Counted from the stretch's first letter, positions 8,477 to 17,214 are shown. The stretch: DNA of 20,395 nucleotides from Candidatus Latescibacterota bacterium (GCA_022827165.1 JAJDTN010000379.1:1-20395); one strand, 5' to 3'. Program-made: numbers and translations. Notes: generated from the letters alone by a model not told the origin.

Positions 8477-8583
8477 GCGCAGATCCCGATGGGTGAAGGG
8501 GGCCGACCCCGGCGAATGATTCCGTGTGTAAGAAAGGGAAGCGGGCCGCCGGGCGCACCGGAGCCGCCGGGAGCCGGGGTGAT

Positions 8584-8613
8584 TTGCCGGGCCTCCGGAG
8601 GGCGAGCGATATT
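8584..8613 (+). promoter_or_regulatory. Candidate sigma-70-type promoter for fhs
   Basis: TTGCCG (8584-8589) and GATATT (8608-8613) are separated by 18 bases, and each matches the consensus at four of six positions. Transcription would start near 8620, giving a leader of about 20 bases that includes the GGGAGG ribosome-binding site. The 162-base gap shared with the divergent kinase gene must hold both promoters. I could not pick out the kinase promoter. Confidence 0.35.
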
Positions 8614-8638
8614 CGCCGGGCCTGCCAGGGAGGCCATT

Positions 8639-10351
8639 GTGAGCGATCTCGACATCGCCCGTGCGGCGACCCCCGAGCCGGCCGCCGGCATCGCCTCGAA
8701 GCTGGGGCTGGCGGACGGCGACATCGACCTGTACGGCCGCTACAAGGCCAAGATCCACCTCGATGCCGCCGACCGGCGGAACCGCGGCGGGCAGGCGAAG
8801 TACGTCGTCGTCACCGCCATGACCCCCACCCGCTACGGCGAGGGCAAGACGACGACGACCATCGGCCTCAGCCAGGCCCTCAACGCCCTCGGCCATACCT
8901 CGATCGCCACGATCCGCCAGCCTTCCATGGGGCCGACCTTCGGCATCAAGGGGGGAGCCGCCGGCGGCGGCCGCGCCCAGGTCATCCCCATGGACCAGAT
9001 GAACCTGCATCTGACCGGCGACATCCACGCCGTCACCGCGGCCCACAACCTGCTCTCCGCGGCACTCGACGCGCGCCTCTACCACGAGGAGCGGCTGAGC
9101 GGCAGGCGCCTGCGCCGCCGCGGCCTGAAGCGGCTCGACATCGACCCGGAGCAGGTCGCCTGGAAACGGGTCGTCGACCTGGGGGACCGCGCCCTGCGCG
9201 AGATCGTCGTCGGCGAGGGCGGCGAGGGCGTGCGCCGGCGCACCGGCTTCGACATCACCGCCGCCTCCGAGGTGATGGCGATCCTGGCGCTGGCCAGGGA
9301 CCTGGGGGACCTGCGCGCCCGGCTGGGGCGGGTGGTCGCCGCCTTCGACCGCGCCGGGCGGCCGGTGACGGCGGAGGACCTGGGCGCGGCCGGGGCGATG
9401 GCGGTCCTGCTCAAGGACGCCCTGATGCCCAACCTGCTGCAGAGCCTGGAGAACACGCCGGTCCTGGTCCACGCCGGGCCCTTCGCCAACATCGCCCACG
9501 GCAACAGCTCCATCGTCGCCGACGAGATCGCCCTCGGCCTGATGGGGGACGGCTACCTCGTCACCGAGAGCGGCTTCGGCGCCGACTGCGGCTTCGAGAA
9601 GCTCTGCCACGTCAAGTGCCGCTACTCCGGTCTGCGGCCGGACTGCGCCGTCGTCGTGGCCACGGTGCGGGCCCTCAAGTCCCACGGCGGCGCTCCCGAG
9701 AAGCGGCGGTCCGGCGCCGACGAGGAGCTGGCGTGGCTGGAGAAGGGGCTGCAAAACCTGGCGGCCAACATCCGCATCGTGGGCGAGTTCGGGGTGCCGG
9801 CCGTGGTCGCCCTCAACCGCTTCTCGGGGGACACCGACGCCGAGGTCGACCGGGTCCTGGAGGCCGCTCCCGGCCTGGGGGCCGCGGAGGCCACCGTCTG
9901 CGACGTCTGGGCCCGCGGCGGGGCCGGAGGGGCGGAGCTGGCGCAAGCCGTGGTCGATGTCTGCCGGTCGGGCTCGAGCTTCGACTTCCTCTACGGCGAG
10001 GAGACGCCCCTGCGCGACAAGATCGAGACCGTGGCGGCGCGCATCTACGGCGCCGGCGGAGTCGATCTGTCTCCGGAGGCGGAGAGCACCATCGAGCGCT
10101 ACGAGGACCTCGGCTTCGGGTCGCTGCCGGTGAACATGGCCAAGACCCACCTGTCGCTGTCGCACGACCCGGAGCTGCGGGGCGTGCCCTCCGGTTTCGT
10201 GCTGCCGGTGCGGGACGTGGTGCTCTCGGCGGGAGCCGGCTTCCTGGTGCCCCTGTGCGGCGAGATCCGCCGCATGCCGGGGCTGCCGTCGAAGCCGGCC
10301 TTCATGAACCTCGACCTCGACGCCGACGGCGAGGTGGTGGGCCTGACCTGA
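8639..10351 (+). CDS. fhs: Formate--tetrahydrofolate ligase
   Basis: This enzyme makes 10-formyltetrahydrofolate from formate, THF and ATP (EC 6.3.4.3) in cytoplasmic one-carbon metabolism. The 570-residue product has the full family length (usually about 555-560). Recognisable parts are the P-loop TPTRYGEGKTTT (62-73), the conserved RQPSMGPTFGIKGGAAGGG (93-111), PMDQMNLHLTGDIHA (117-131), VHAGPFANIAHGNSS and ESGFGAD. The first P-loop residues (TPTRYGEGK) differ slightly from the usual TPxxAGEGK. I chose the GTG at 8639 because GGGAGG lies 5 bases before it and the protein then starts close to the family N-terminus; the frame extends much further upstream only as antisense of the kinase gene. 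No other folate-pathway gene is adjacent, so it could serve glycine/serine metabolism, purine synthesis or acetogenic-type carbon flow. Confidence 0.97.
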   Translation: MSDLDIARAATPEPAAGIASKLGLADGDIDLYGRYKAKIHLDAADRRNRGGQAKYVVVTAMTPTRYGEGKTTTTIGLSQALNALGHTSIATIRQPSMGPTFGIKGGAAGGGRAQVIPMDQMNLHLTGDIHAVTAAHNLLSAALDARLYHEERLSGRRLRRRGLKRLDIDPEQVAWKRVVDLGDRALREIVVGEGGEGVRRRTGFDITAASEVMAILALARDLGDLRARLGRVVAAFDRAGRPVTAEDLGAAGAMAVLLKDALMPNLLQSLENTPVLVHAGPFANIAHGNSSIVADEIALGLMGDGYLVTESGFGADCGFEKLCHVKCRYSGLRPDCAVVVATVRALKSHGGAPEKRRSGADEELAWLEKGLQNLAANIRIVGEFGVPAVVALNRFSGDTDAEVDRVLEAAPGLGAAEATVCDVWARGGAGGAELAQAVVDVCRSGSSFDFLYGEETPLRDKIETVAARIYGAGGVDLSPEAESTIERYEDLGFGSLPVNMAKTHLSLSHDPELRGVPSGFVLPVRDVVLSAGAGFLVPLCGEIRRMPGLPSKPAFMNLDLDADGEVVGLT

Positions 10352-10360
10352 GGGAAGGCG

Positions 10361-10376
10361 GGCGGCTCAGTCCGCC
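10361..10376. terminator. Small hairpin between convergent fhs and DUF6807 genes
   Basis: GGCGG and CCGCC pair around a CTCAGT loop. The hairpin overlaps the stop codon of the minus-strand gene and lies 10 bases past the fhs stop. The genes converge with only 15 bases between them, so a shared bidirectional terminator would be expected here. There is no U-tract, so support is weak. Confidence 0.25.
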
Positions 10377-11272
10377 TGGAACTCCTCCACCAGCTCGATC
10401 ACCCGGCCGTCCGGCCCCCGCCCCGGGTGCACGATCAGCCGGAAGCGCATGACCGCCTCGCTGCCGCCGGGGATCGTCCAGCTGCCGTCGGCGCTCTCGT
10501 CCTTCAGGAAGTCGTGCAGGCCGAAGGGGTTGGCCGTGAACAGGCCGTACCCGCGCACGTGCCAGTAGGTGGGGTGCCAGGGGTTGGAGCGGTGGTCGGC
10601 CACGGTGTGGCCCCACTGCGAGCCGTCGGCCAGCGGCCCCGAGTAGTCGACCCAGGCGGCGCGCTTTCCCCAGGTCGTCTCCTCGCCCTGGCCGCTGTCG
10701 AAGACGTCCCCCTCCGAGTTCTCGATGCGCCCCCGGTCCTTGGCGTCCATCGAGGTGGGCACGCGGATCGAGAACAGGCCGCCCTCCTTGGTGTCGCCGA
10801 AGGTGACGTCGCCGTGGCGGGCGCGCAGGACGCTGCGCTGGTCGAGGATGCGCAGCGGCCCCTCGGCGCGGATGCGGAAGCCGCGCTCCTCCTCCAGCAG
10901 CCGCTGACCGCCCGGCCCGAACCAGTCGACGACGCCGTCGATGGCGGCCTCGCCCCCGGCGGCGCTCACCCGCGGCTCCCCCCGCTGCAGCATGGAGCCG
11001 TGGCCGAGGCCGCGGACGCCCTCGTCCCAGAGGTTGTGGCCGTTCACCAGGCCGTGGGCGGTGTAGATGCTGCGGTGGTGGTAGTGGTCCTGGTTCTCCC
11101 CCTCCACGTCGGCGAAGGGGTAGGCCCGGGTCAGGGCCTGTCCCGTGGGCGTGAGCACGGGGTAGAAGCACGGCCGGCAGATGAAGTGGCCGTACACGTA
11201 CTCGACGAAAAGCCCTCCGTCGACATTCACCGCGACTCGGCCCTCGTCCGCCTTCAGCTCGACGTCGATCAT
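10367..11272 (-). CDS. DUF6807/PmoA-family protein, probably carbohydrate-linked
   Basis: This 301-residue protein looks like the DUF6807 family, often labelled 'PmoA family' although unrelated to methane monooxygenase activity. Supporting motifs are HHRSIYTAHGLVNGHNLWDE (about 64-83), NPFGLHDF near residue 255 and a beta-rich sequence throughout. There is no signal peptide. Family members are common in Planctomycetota, Verrucomicrobiota and Bacteroidota, near sugar dehydrogenases and glycan-degradation genes; the fold is thought to resemble carbohydrate-active beta-sandwich proteins. The biochemical activity is unknown to me. GGGAG precedes the ATG at 11272. The gene begins 16 bases after the anSME stop, so the two are very likely one operon. 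The frame remains open far upstream, but that part is a shadow of anSME. Confidence 0.8.
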   Translation of the reverse strand: MIDVELKADEGRVAVNVDGGLFVEYVYGHFICRPCFYPVLTPTGQALTRAYPFADVEGENQDHYHHRSIYTAHGLVNGHNLWDEGVRGLGHGSMLQRGEPRVSAAGGEAAIDGVVDWFGPGGQRLLEEERGFRIRAEGPLRILDQRSVLRARHGDVTFGDTKEGGLFSIRVPTSMDAKDRGRIENSEGDVFDSGQGEETTWGKRAAWVDYSGPLADGSQWGHTVADHRSNPWHPTYWHVRGYGLFTANPFGLHDFLKDESADGSWTIPGGSEAVMRFRLIVHPGRGPDGRVIELVEEFQAD

Positions 11273-11288
11273 CCTGCTCCCGTCCTGG

Positions 11289-12626
11289 TTATGCGGCCGC
11301 GGCGTTGCCGCAGCAGCGCTTGTACTTGCGTCCGCTCCCGCACGGACATGGATCGTTGCGCTTCGGCGGTGCCGGCGCCGCCCGCGCCGCGTCCCGTTGC
11401 CGCACCCACTCCATGATGCCCGCCGCCGGCTGCCCGCGGCGCACAAGGTCGGCCATGACCCGCATGTACGGGTCGACGTGGCCGAAGTAGATCTTGTAGC
11501 CGCGGCACAGGTAGTTGAGCCCGCCCTCGCCGTGGGGGGTGCGCTCGAAGCGCTGCTTGGGGCAGCCGCCGTTGCAGGCGAAGCGGTAGTCGCATTCGAG
11601 GCAGTAGCGCGGCAGGCCGTCGGCCTTGTCCTGCCCGAAGCGGCGCTGCTCGGGGCTGGCGACCATGTCGCGGATCGTCTGCTCGCGCACGTTGCCGAGG
11701 TTGTACTCGGGGTAGACGAAGTGGTCGCAGGAGTAGAGGTCGCCGTTGTGCTCGATGACGAGGGCGTTGCCGCAGGTCTCGGCGAAGATGCACAGGGAGG
11801 CGTCCTGCCCCAGCCAGCTGCCGAGGGAGACGTCGAAGATCTGCACGAAGAAGCGGCCCACGTCGCGGCGCACCCACTCGTCGAAGACGGCGCACAGGAA
11901 GCGGCCGTACTGGGCCGGCCCCACCGACCAGCGGGTGACCGCCGCGCAGCCCTCGAACTCCGGCGCCACCAGCTCCAGGCCGGTCTCGTCCGGGTCGCCG
12001 GTGAGGCGCTCGACGATGGGGATGAACTGCATGAACCCGGAGCCGATCTCCTTGAGGAAGCGGTAGACCTCGAGGGGGTGGTCGGCGTTGTGGTTCTGCA
12101 GGACCGTGAGGGTGTTGAACTCGGCGCCGTGCTTCTTGAGCACCTCCAGGCCGGCGATGACGCGGTCGAAGGTCGGCTTCTGCCCCTTGTCGACGCGGTA
12201 GCGGTCGTGGAACTCCCGCGGCCCGTCGATGGAGAGGCCCACAAGGAATTTCTCGCGCGCCAGGAACTCGCCCCACTCGTCGTCGAGGAGGATGCCGTTG
12301 GTCTGGAAGGCGTTGGTCACCTCCTTGCCGCCGGCGTAGCGCTTCTGCAGCTCCACGGCGCGGCGGAAGAAGTCGACCCCCAGCAGCGTCGGCTCGCCGC
12401 CCTGCCAGGCGAAGTTCACGGCCGGCACGTCCTGGGCCTCGATGTACTGCTTCACGTACAGCTCCATCACCTCGTCGCTCATGCGCCAGTTGCGGCCGGC
12501 GTCGGGGTAGAGCTTCTCTTTCTCGAGGTAGAAGCAGTACGAGCAGTCGATGTTGCAGACCGAGCCCGAAGGCTTGGCCATGACGTGGCAGGCCGATGGA
12601 GCGGTGAGCGTCGGTGATTGCGTCAT
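11289..12626 (-). CDS. Anaerobic sulfatase-maturating enzyme (radical SAM/SPASM) with SEC-C tail
   Basis: anSMEs oxidise the active-site Cys or Ser of sulfatases to formylglycine without oxygen. The 445-residue product has the radical SAM cluster CNIDCSYC (Cys24, 28, 31) and GGEPT (76-80). The SPASM cysteines are C279-x5-C285-x14-C300, then C342-x2-C345-x5-C351-x3-C355-x18-C374, matching the two auxiliary 4Fe-4S clusters of characterised anSMEs. Asp301, next to Cys300 in SCDHFVYPEYNLGN, matches the proposed catalytic base. The C-terminus (about 421-440) is a SEC-C motif, RNDPCPCGSGRKYKRCCG, a likely zinc-binding tail found on many family members. The ATG at 12626 gives a complete N-terminus but has no clear ribosome-binding site. 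No sulfatase lies in this window, so its clients are elsewhere. The DUF6807 gene follows in the same operon. Confidence 0.94.
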   Translation of the reverse strand: MTQSPTLTAPSACHVMAKPSGSVCNIDCSYCFYLEKEKLYPDAGRNWRMSDEVMELYVKQYIEAQDVPAVNFAWQGGEPTLLGVDFFRRAVELQKRYAGGKEVTNAFQTNGILLDDEWGEFLAREKFLVGLSIDGPREFHDRYRVDKGQKPTFDRVIAGLEVLKKHGAEFNTLTVLQNHNADHPLEVYRFLKEIGSGFMQFIPIVERLTGDPDETGLELVAPEFEGCAAVTRWSVGPAQYGRFLCAVFDEWVRRDVGRFFVQIFDVSLGSWLGQDASLCIFAETCGNALVIEHNGDLYSCDHFVYPEYNLGNVREQTIRDMVASPEQRRFGQDKADGLPRYCLECDYRFACNGGCPKQRFERTPHGEGGLNYLCRGYKIYFGHVDPYMRVMADLVRRGQPAAGIMEWVRQRDAARAAPAPPKRNDPCPCGSGRKYKRCCGNAAAA

Positions 12627-12662
12627 CGGGAAGGCGGTCGAGGGGGGCGAGAGGGCGGCGCT

Positions 12663-12691
12663 AGGATAGCCCTTGCCCGCCCGAGGATCAA
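12663..12691 (-). promoter_or_regulatory. Sigma-70-type promoter for the anSME-DUF6807 unit
   Basis: On the minus strand, TTGATC (12691-12686) and TATCCT (12668-12663) are separated by exactly 17 bases; each matches the consensus at four of six positions. Transcription would start around 12656, about 30 bases before the anSME ATG. This stands out in such GC-rich DNA and lies in the correct divergent gap. Confidence 0.5.
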
Positions 12692-12735
12692 CGCCGAGCG
12701 GCGCCGCGGCGGCGGCCTTTTGAGGAGGAGATGGA

Positions 12736-15027
12736 ATGCGATACGCACCGGCCCTGTGCCTGTTGTGGCTCGCCCCGGCCCTGGCGGCCGCCCCCCTCGT
12801 CGTGGTCGAGGAGGGAGGCGGCCGGGCCCGGGTCGGCGTGCACCCCGAGGCGGGGGAGTGGGAACGGCGCGCGGCCTCCGACCTCGTGCGTTACATCGAG
12901 GAGATGAGCGGGGCCCGGCTGCCCCTCGTCGAGGACCCCGCCCAACTCCAACAGGCCCTGGCAGAACCCGCCCCCCTGCTGCTGGTAGGCCAGGCCGCCC
13001 TCGAGGCCGATCTCTCCCTGGGACCGCGCCTGGCGGCGCTCCAGAAGCCCGACCCCGTCCTGCGCGGCGACGCCATCGTGGCGCAACGCCGGGGGGACCG
13101 GGTCTACCTGGCCGGCAGCAACGACGAGTCCCACTACTACGCGGCGGTGGAACTGCTGCGGCACTGGGGCTGCCGCTGGTACCTGCCCACCGATTTCGGC
13201 GCCAGCATCCCCCGAAAGGCGACGCTCACCGTGGACCGCCTCGACGCGGCCTGGGCTCCGCCCTTCGAGGTGCGGCGCTACTGGCTCTCCTGGATCGGCG
13301 ACAACAGCGGCCGGGAGGAGTTCATGCGCCGCAACCGGATGAACGACCTGTCGGTGCCCGCCGGCCACGCCCTCGGCCACTACGTGGACGACCTGCCCGG
13401 CGCCGGCGACTCGGCCCAGTCGATCTGCCTCTCCGACCCGGCCACCATCCGCCACGTGGCCGACCAGGTGATGGAGCGCTTTTCCGAGGGCGCCGCCGCC
13501 GTCTCCCTGGGCATGGACGACGGGCTCTACGACCTCGCCTGCGCCTCCGACGCGGAGCTGGCCGCCGGCCTGTGGGACAAGAACTTCATGTCCCCGGCCC
13601 TCACCGATCCCTTCATGGCCCTCTACAACGGCGTCGCCGAGTTGACCCACGCCCGCTTCCCGGGCCGGCGCATCGGCTTCCTCGCCTACTCCAACATCAC
13701 CCTGCCGCCCCAGCGCCGCATCACCGCCGCCGAGCCCCTGGTGGCCTACCTGGCGCCGATCGACGTCTGCCCCATCCACGGCATGGACGATCCCCGCTGT
13801 CCGCCCCGCCAGGAGTACCGCGACGTCATGTACCGCTGGGCCGAGACGATGCAGGGCCGCCTCATCATCTACGACTACGACCAGGGCATGCTGGTCTGGC
13901 GCGACATCCCCAATCCCTCGGTGCAGGCCGTCCGCCAGGACGTGCGCCACTACCGCGACGCCGGCATCCTCGGCGTCGACACCGAGAGCCGCGGCGCCTT
14001 GGCCACCACCTTCCTCAACCTCTACCTGCGGGGCCTGCTCTACTGGGACCCCGACGCCGATGTGGAGGCCGAGATGGAGGAGTTCCACGCCCGCTTCTGG
14101 GGGCCGGCGTCCGCCCCCATGCGCGCCTACTGGGAGGCGATCCAGCAGGCCTGGGAGCGCACCCTCTCCCACGAGCACGAGTTCTGGCTCGCCCCCATGG
14201 TCTACACGCCGGAGCTGGTGCGCGGCCTGGCGCCGCTGGTCGAGTCGGCCGGGGCCCTGGTCGCCGGCCGGCCCCCGGAGGACCTCTACCTGCGCCGGGC
14301 GCGCTTCGTCGAGGCCGGGTACGGCGTCCTGCGGGCCTACGTGGAGATGGTCGATCAGGCCGCGACCGCCGCCGACTACGGCGCCGCCGTGCGCGCCGGC
14401 GAGCGCGGCCTGGCCTGGCGCGACTCCCTGACCCGCATGAGCCCCACCTTCACCACCACCCGCCTGGAGAAGGGCGACGCCTGGTGGCCGGGGGAGGTGC
14501 AGCAGTACCGGGAGCTTCTCGCCCTCACCGACGGACCCGCCGGCCGACTGGTGCAGAAGCTTCCCCTGACCTGGAGCTTCCGCACAGACCCCCACGACGC
14601 CGGCCTGCACCAGGCCTGGGGCCGGCCGGACCTGGACCTGGCGGCCTGGCGGCCGCTGCGCACCGATCTCTACATGGAGGCCCAGGGGGTGGCAGGCCCC
14701 GGCGGGGGCGAGTACAACGGCTTCGTCTGGTACCGCACCGAGGTCGAGGTGAGCGCCGCCGACGCGGAGCGCGACCTCCGCGTCCACTTTCCCGGCCTCT
14801 TCGGCAAGGCCTGGCTCTACGTCGACGGCTACCTGGCCGCCTACCGGGACTGGCGCCCCATGTACTGGCACAACGACTACCGCTTCGACTGGGACGTGGA
14901 CCTCGGCGGCCGGCTCGCACCCGGCACCCGCACCCTGGCCCTCCGGGTGCACAACGAGCATCACATGGGCGGGATCTGGCGGCGGCCCTTCCTCTACGCT
15001 GCGGAACCCGGCGCGCCGCCGCCTTAG
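12736..15027 (+). CDS. Exported DUF4838 protein, putative glycoside hydrolase
   Basis: This encodes a 763-residue secreted protein. Residues 1-18 form a Sec signal peptide (MRYAPALCLLWLAPALAA) with a likely cut near AAAP. Residues about 20-185 resemble the small alpha/beta domain found before GH67/GH20-type barrels: AASDLVRYIEEMSGARLPLV, then the typical GSNDESHYYAAVELLRHWGCRWYLP. Residues about 190-480 match the DUF4838 barrel, with SLGMDDG, LAYSNITLPPQ and GVDTESRGA. The last ~130 residues form a predicted beta-sandwich (YNGFVWYRTEVEV, LYVDGYLAAYR), like carbohydrate-binding jelly-roll domains of beta-galactosidases. DUF4838 proteins are found with polysaccharide-degrading genes; the bond cleaved is unknown. 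GGAGGAG lies 5 bases before the ATG. It is divergent from anSME and convergent with the ABC-F gene, 16 bases apart, so probably a single-gene transcript. Confidence 0.85.
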   Translation: MRYAPALCLLWLAPALAAAPLVVVEEGGGRARVGVHPEAGEWERRAASDLVRYIEEMSGARLPLVEDPAQLQQALAEPAPLLLVGQAALEADLSLGPRLAALQKPDPVLRGDAIVAQRRGDRVYLAGSNDESHYYAAVELLRHWGCRWYLPTDFGASIPRKATLTVDRLDAAWAPPFEVRRYWLSWIGDNSGREEFMRRNRMNDLSVPAGHALGHYVDDLPGAGDSAQSICLSDPATIRHVADQVMERFSEGAAAVSLGMDDGLYDLACASDAELAAGLWDKNFMSPALTDPFMALYNGVAELTHARFPGRRIGFLAYSNITLPPQRRITAAEPLVAYLAPIDVCPIHGMDDPRCPPRQEYRDVMYRWAETMQGRLIIYDYDQGMLVWRDIPNPSVQAVRQDVRHYRDAGILGVDTESRGALATTFLNLYLRGLLYWDPDADVEAEMEEFHARFWGPASAPMRAYWEAIQQAWERTLSHEHEFWLAPMVYTPELVRGLAPLVESAGALVAGRPPEDLYLRRARFVEAGYGVLRAYVEMVDQAATAADYGAAVRAGERGLAWRDSLTRMSPTFTTTRLEKGDAWWPGEVQQYRELLALTDGPAGRLVQKLPLTWSFRTDPHDAGLHQAWGRPDLDLAAWRPLRTDLYMEAQGVAGPGGGEYNGFVWYRTEVEVSAADAERDLRVHFPGLFGKAWLYVDGYLAAYRDWRPMYWHNDYRFDWDVDLGGRLAPGTRTLALRVHNEHHMGGIWRRPFLYAAEPGAPPP

Positions 15028-15043
15028 CGCCGGAGCGGCCCGC

Positions 15044-16987
15044 TCAGCCGGCTTCGGACTCGCCCGCCAGCTTCTCCCAGCGCGCCGTGAGGTCGGCGAC
15101 GCGGCTCGCCAGGCGGGAGCGCTCGTCCCGCAGCTGACGCACCTCCCCGGCCGGGGTGCGGTCGAAGAAGCCGGGCTCGCAGAAGGAGGCGTCGATCTCG
15201 CCGAGGCGGGACTCGGCCGTCTCGACGCGTTCCAGCAGGCCCGCCAACTCTTCCTCCCGGCGCTCGGCCTGCCGCTGGGCCCGCCCCTCGCCGGCCGCCT
15301 TGCGTGACCGTTGCCGGCCGTTGCCGCCGGGGCCGGCTTCCGCCTTGCGCCGGCGCTCGGCGCGCGCCTTCAGGACCACCTCGTCGGCGTCGAGATGGTC
15401 GTCGCCGCAGTAGCTCACGTACTCCTCGTAGCTGCCGTGGAAGTCGCGGATCTCGTCTTCACGGATCTCGACGATGCGGGTCGCCAGCCGGCTGACGAGC
15501 CAGCGGTCGTGGGAGACGAGGACGATCGTGCCCGCGAAGGACTGCAGCCCGTCGACGAGGGCGTGGATCGACTCCAGGTCGAGGTGGTTCGTTGGCTCGT
15601 CGAGGACGAGGACGTTGGGCCGCTCCATGGCCAGCCGGCAGAACACGAGGCGCGTCGCCTCGCCGCCGGAGAGGTCGCGCAGGCGCTTCTCCACGTCGTC
15701 CCCGGAGAACAGCACCAGACCTAGGTGGCCGCGCACGAAGCTGATCGACTGGTCCGGGGAGGTCTCCCAGGCCCAGGCCTCGGCGGTGATCTCGGGCTGG
15801 AAGCGCTCGCGGTGGTCCTGGGCGAAGTAGCCGGGGTGGGTCTCGTAGCCCCACTCCACGGTGCCGGCGTCGGCCTCCAGCTCGCCCATGACGATCTTGA
15901 GCAGCGTCGACTTGCCGATTCCGTTGGCCCCCATGATCGCCAGCCGGTCGCCGCGCTGCACCGACAGGTCCACCCCATGGAGCACCTCGTTGTCGTCGAA
16001 GGCCTTCTGCACGCCCTTCACGGTCAGCACCTGGCGGCCGCTGTCGCGCCGCTGGGCGAGCTTGAAGGTGGGGTAGCGCCGCGAACTGACGGGCAGTTCC
16101 TCCATGCCCTCGGCGATCCGGTTGATCATCCGCTGCTTGCTCACCGCCTGGCGCGCCTTCGTCGCCTTGGCGCGGAAACGCTCGACGAACTGCTGGTGGT
16201 GGGCGATCTCGCGCTCGCGTTTGGCGATCTCCTTCTCCCGCCGCTCGCGCTCTCCCACCTTGGCCTTCAGGAAGGCGGTGTAGTCCCCGGTGTAGAGCTG
16301 CACCGTCTCGTAGTCGACGTCGAGGATGCGGGTCGCCACGTTGTCGAGGAACCGGTGGTCGTGGGAGATCACCACCAGCATGCCGGGGTAGTCGCGCAGC
16401 CAGGTCTCCAGCCAGCGGATGGCGAGGATGTCCAGGTGGTTGGTCGGCTCGTCGAGGAGCAGGGCATCGGGGTCGCCGGCCAGCACCTGGGCCAGCAGCA
16501 CGCGCAGCCTGAAGCCGCCCGAGAGCGTCGACAGGGGATCGTGGTGCACCCGCGCCGGCAGGCCCAGGCCCTCGAGGATGGTCGCCGCCCGGGCTTCGGC
16601 GGTGTACCCGTCGAGGCGCTCGGTCCGGGCCTCGAGCTCGGCGAAGTGGTCGGCGTCGAAGCTCTCCCCGGCCTTGGCCAGCAGGGCCTCCTTCTCGGTC
16701 AGGACCTGCCACAACTCGCGGTGGCCCATGAGGGTCACGTTGAGGATCGAGTGCTCCTCGTAGAGGAACTGGTCCTGGCGCAGCACGCCGACGCGGGCCC
16801 GCTTGGGCAGGCTGACCTCGCCGTCGCTGGGCTCCAGCTCACCGGCGAGGATGTTGAGCAGCGTCGTCTTGCCGGAGCCGTTGGCGCCGACGAGGCCGTA
16901 GCGCTCCCCGGCGTTGAGCATGAGGGAGACATCGGCGAAGAGGGTGCGGTCGCCGTAGACCTTGGCGAGGTTCGAAACCGAGAGCAT
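15044..16987 (-). CDS. ABC-F ribosome-associated ATPase, YbiT-like, with C-terminal extension
   Basis: This 647-residue protein has two ABC ATPase domains and no membrane domain, the hallmark of ABC-F translation factors. Domain 1: Walker A GANGSGKT (34-41), signature LSGGF (155-159), LLLDEPTNHLD (177-186). Domain 2: Walker A GANGIGKST (353-361), signature LSGGE (439-443), LDEPTNHLD (462-470). The linker at about 240-300 is strongly charged. Features such as LRQDQFLYEEHSILNVTLMGHRELW and DGYTAEARA point to the YbiT subgroup. YbiT is about 530 residues; here about 115 residues are added: a basic low-complexity stretch (about 540-575) then a coiled coil (about 575-645), as in Uup. I chose the ATG at 16987 because homology begins there; an upstream TTG gives a non-coding-looking extension. 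No Shine-Dalgarno is visible. Probably housekeeping, not part of the glycan genes. Confidence 0.94.
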   Translation of the reverse strand: MLSVSNLAKVYGDRTLFADVSLMLNAGERYGLVGANGSGKTTLLNILAGELEPSDGEVSLPKRARVGVLRQDQFLYEEHSILNVTLMGHRELWQVLTEKEALLAKAGESFDADHFAELEARTERLDGYTAEARAATILEGLGLPARVHHDPLSTLSGGFRLRVLLAQVLAGDPDALLLDEPTNHLDILAIRWLETWLRDYPGMLVVISHDHRFLDNVATRILDVDYETVQLYTGDYTAFLKAKVGERERREKEIAKREREIAHHQQFVERFRAKATKARQAVSKQRMINRIAEGMEELPVSSRRYPTFKLAQRRDSGRQVLTVKGVQKAFDDNEVLHGVDLSVQRGDRLAIMGANGIGKSTLLKIVMGELEADAGTVEWGYETHPGYFAQDHRERFQPEITAEAWAWETSPDQSISFVRGHLGLVLFSGDDVEKRLRDLSGGEATRLVFCRLAMERPNVLVLDEPTNHLDLESIHALVDGLQSFAGTIVLVSHDRWLVSRLATRIVEIREDEIRDFHGSYEEYVSYCGDDHLDADEVVLKARAERRRKAEAGPGGNGRQRSRKAAGEGRAQRQAERREEELAGLLERVETAESRLGEIDASFCEPGFFDRTPAGEVRQLRDERSRLASRVADLTARWEKLAGESEAG

Positions 16988-17127
16988 GAGAGGGAAACTA
17001 AGGGATGGGCCGGATGGTGGAACCCCCGAGCCCAACGGGCCGTGGGTCTGAAGCGGACAGGGGTGCGGACTCGACCGGCCGAGGGCTGTGGCGGCCGGCT
17101 CGACTTCGGGGGCTCAGGCTGCGCCCT

Positions 17128-17214
17128 GCGTTGCGGTTGTGTCCGGGGAGCAGCTGTGTGCCCCGGGGGATCAGCCCCGAGGCGCGGCGTTGCGGTTGTG
17201 GACGGCGAACAGCT
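17128..17214. repeat. Imperfect duplication of the 3' end of the propeller gene
   Basis: GCGTTGCGGTTGTG occurs perfectly at 17128-17141 and 17187-17200. With the next 14 bases, 17128-17155 and 17187-17214 agree at about 24 of 28 positions. The second copy encodes the end of the beta-propeller protein (VHNRNAAPRG). The first lies just beyond its stop and still encodes HNRNAG in another frame. It looks like a decayed tandem duplication with a 59-base offset. Confidence 0.5.

Noticed and set aside
8586..8623. Nine-base direct repeat GCCGGGCCT before fhs
   Set aside because: Short, very GC-rich and overlapping the candidate promoter; plausible by chance and not distinctive enough to call.
7040..8638. 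Long 5' extension of the fhs frame
   Set aside because: Antisense to the kinase and receiver genes. The family N-terminus and a good ribosome-binding site place the fhs start at 8639.
8477..10165. Long 5' extension of the kinase frame
   Set aside because: Antisense to fhs. The kinase membrane segments begin right after the ATG at 8476.
12688..14964. Minus-strand frame of 758 codons opposite DUF4838
   Set aside because: Antisense shadow; the plus-strand gene has a signal peptide, a ribosome-binding site and family motifs.
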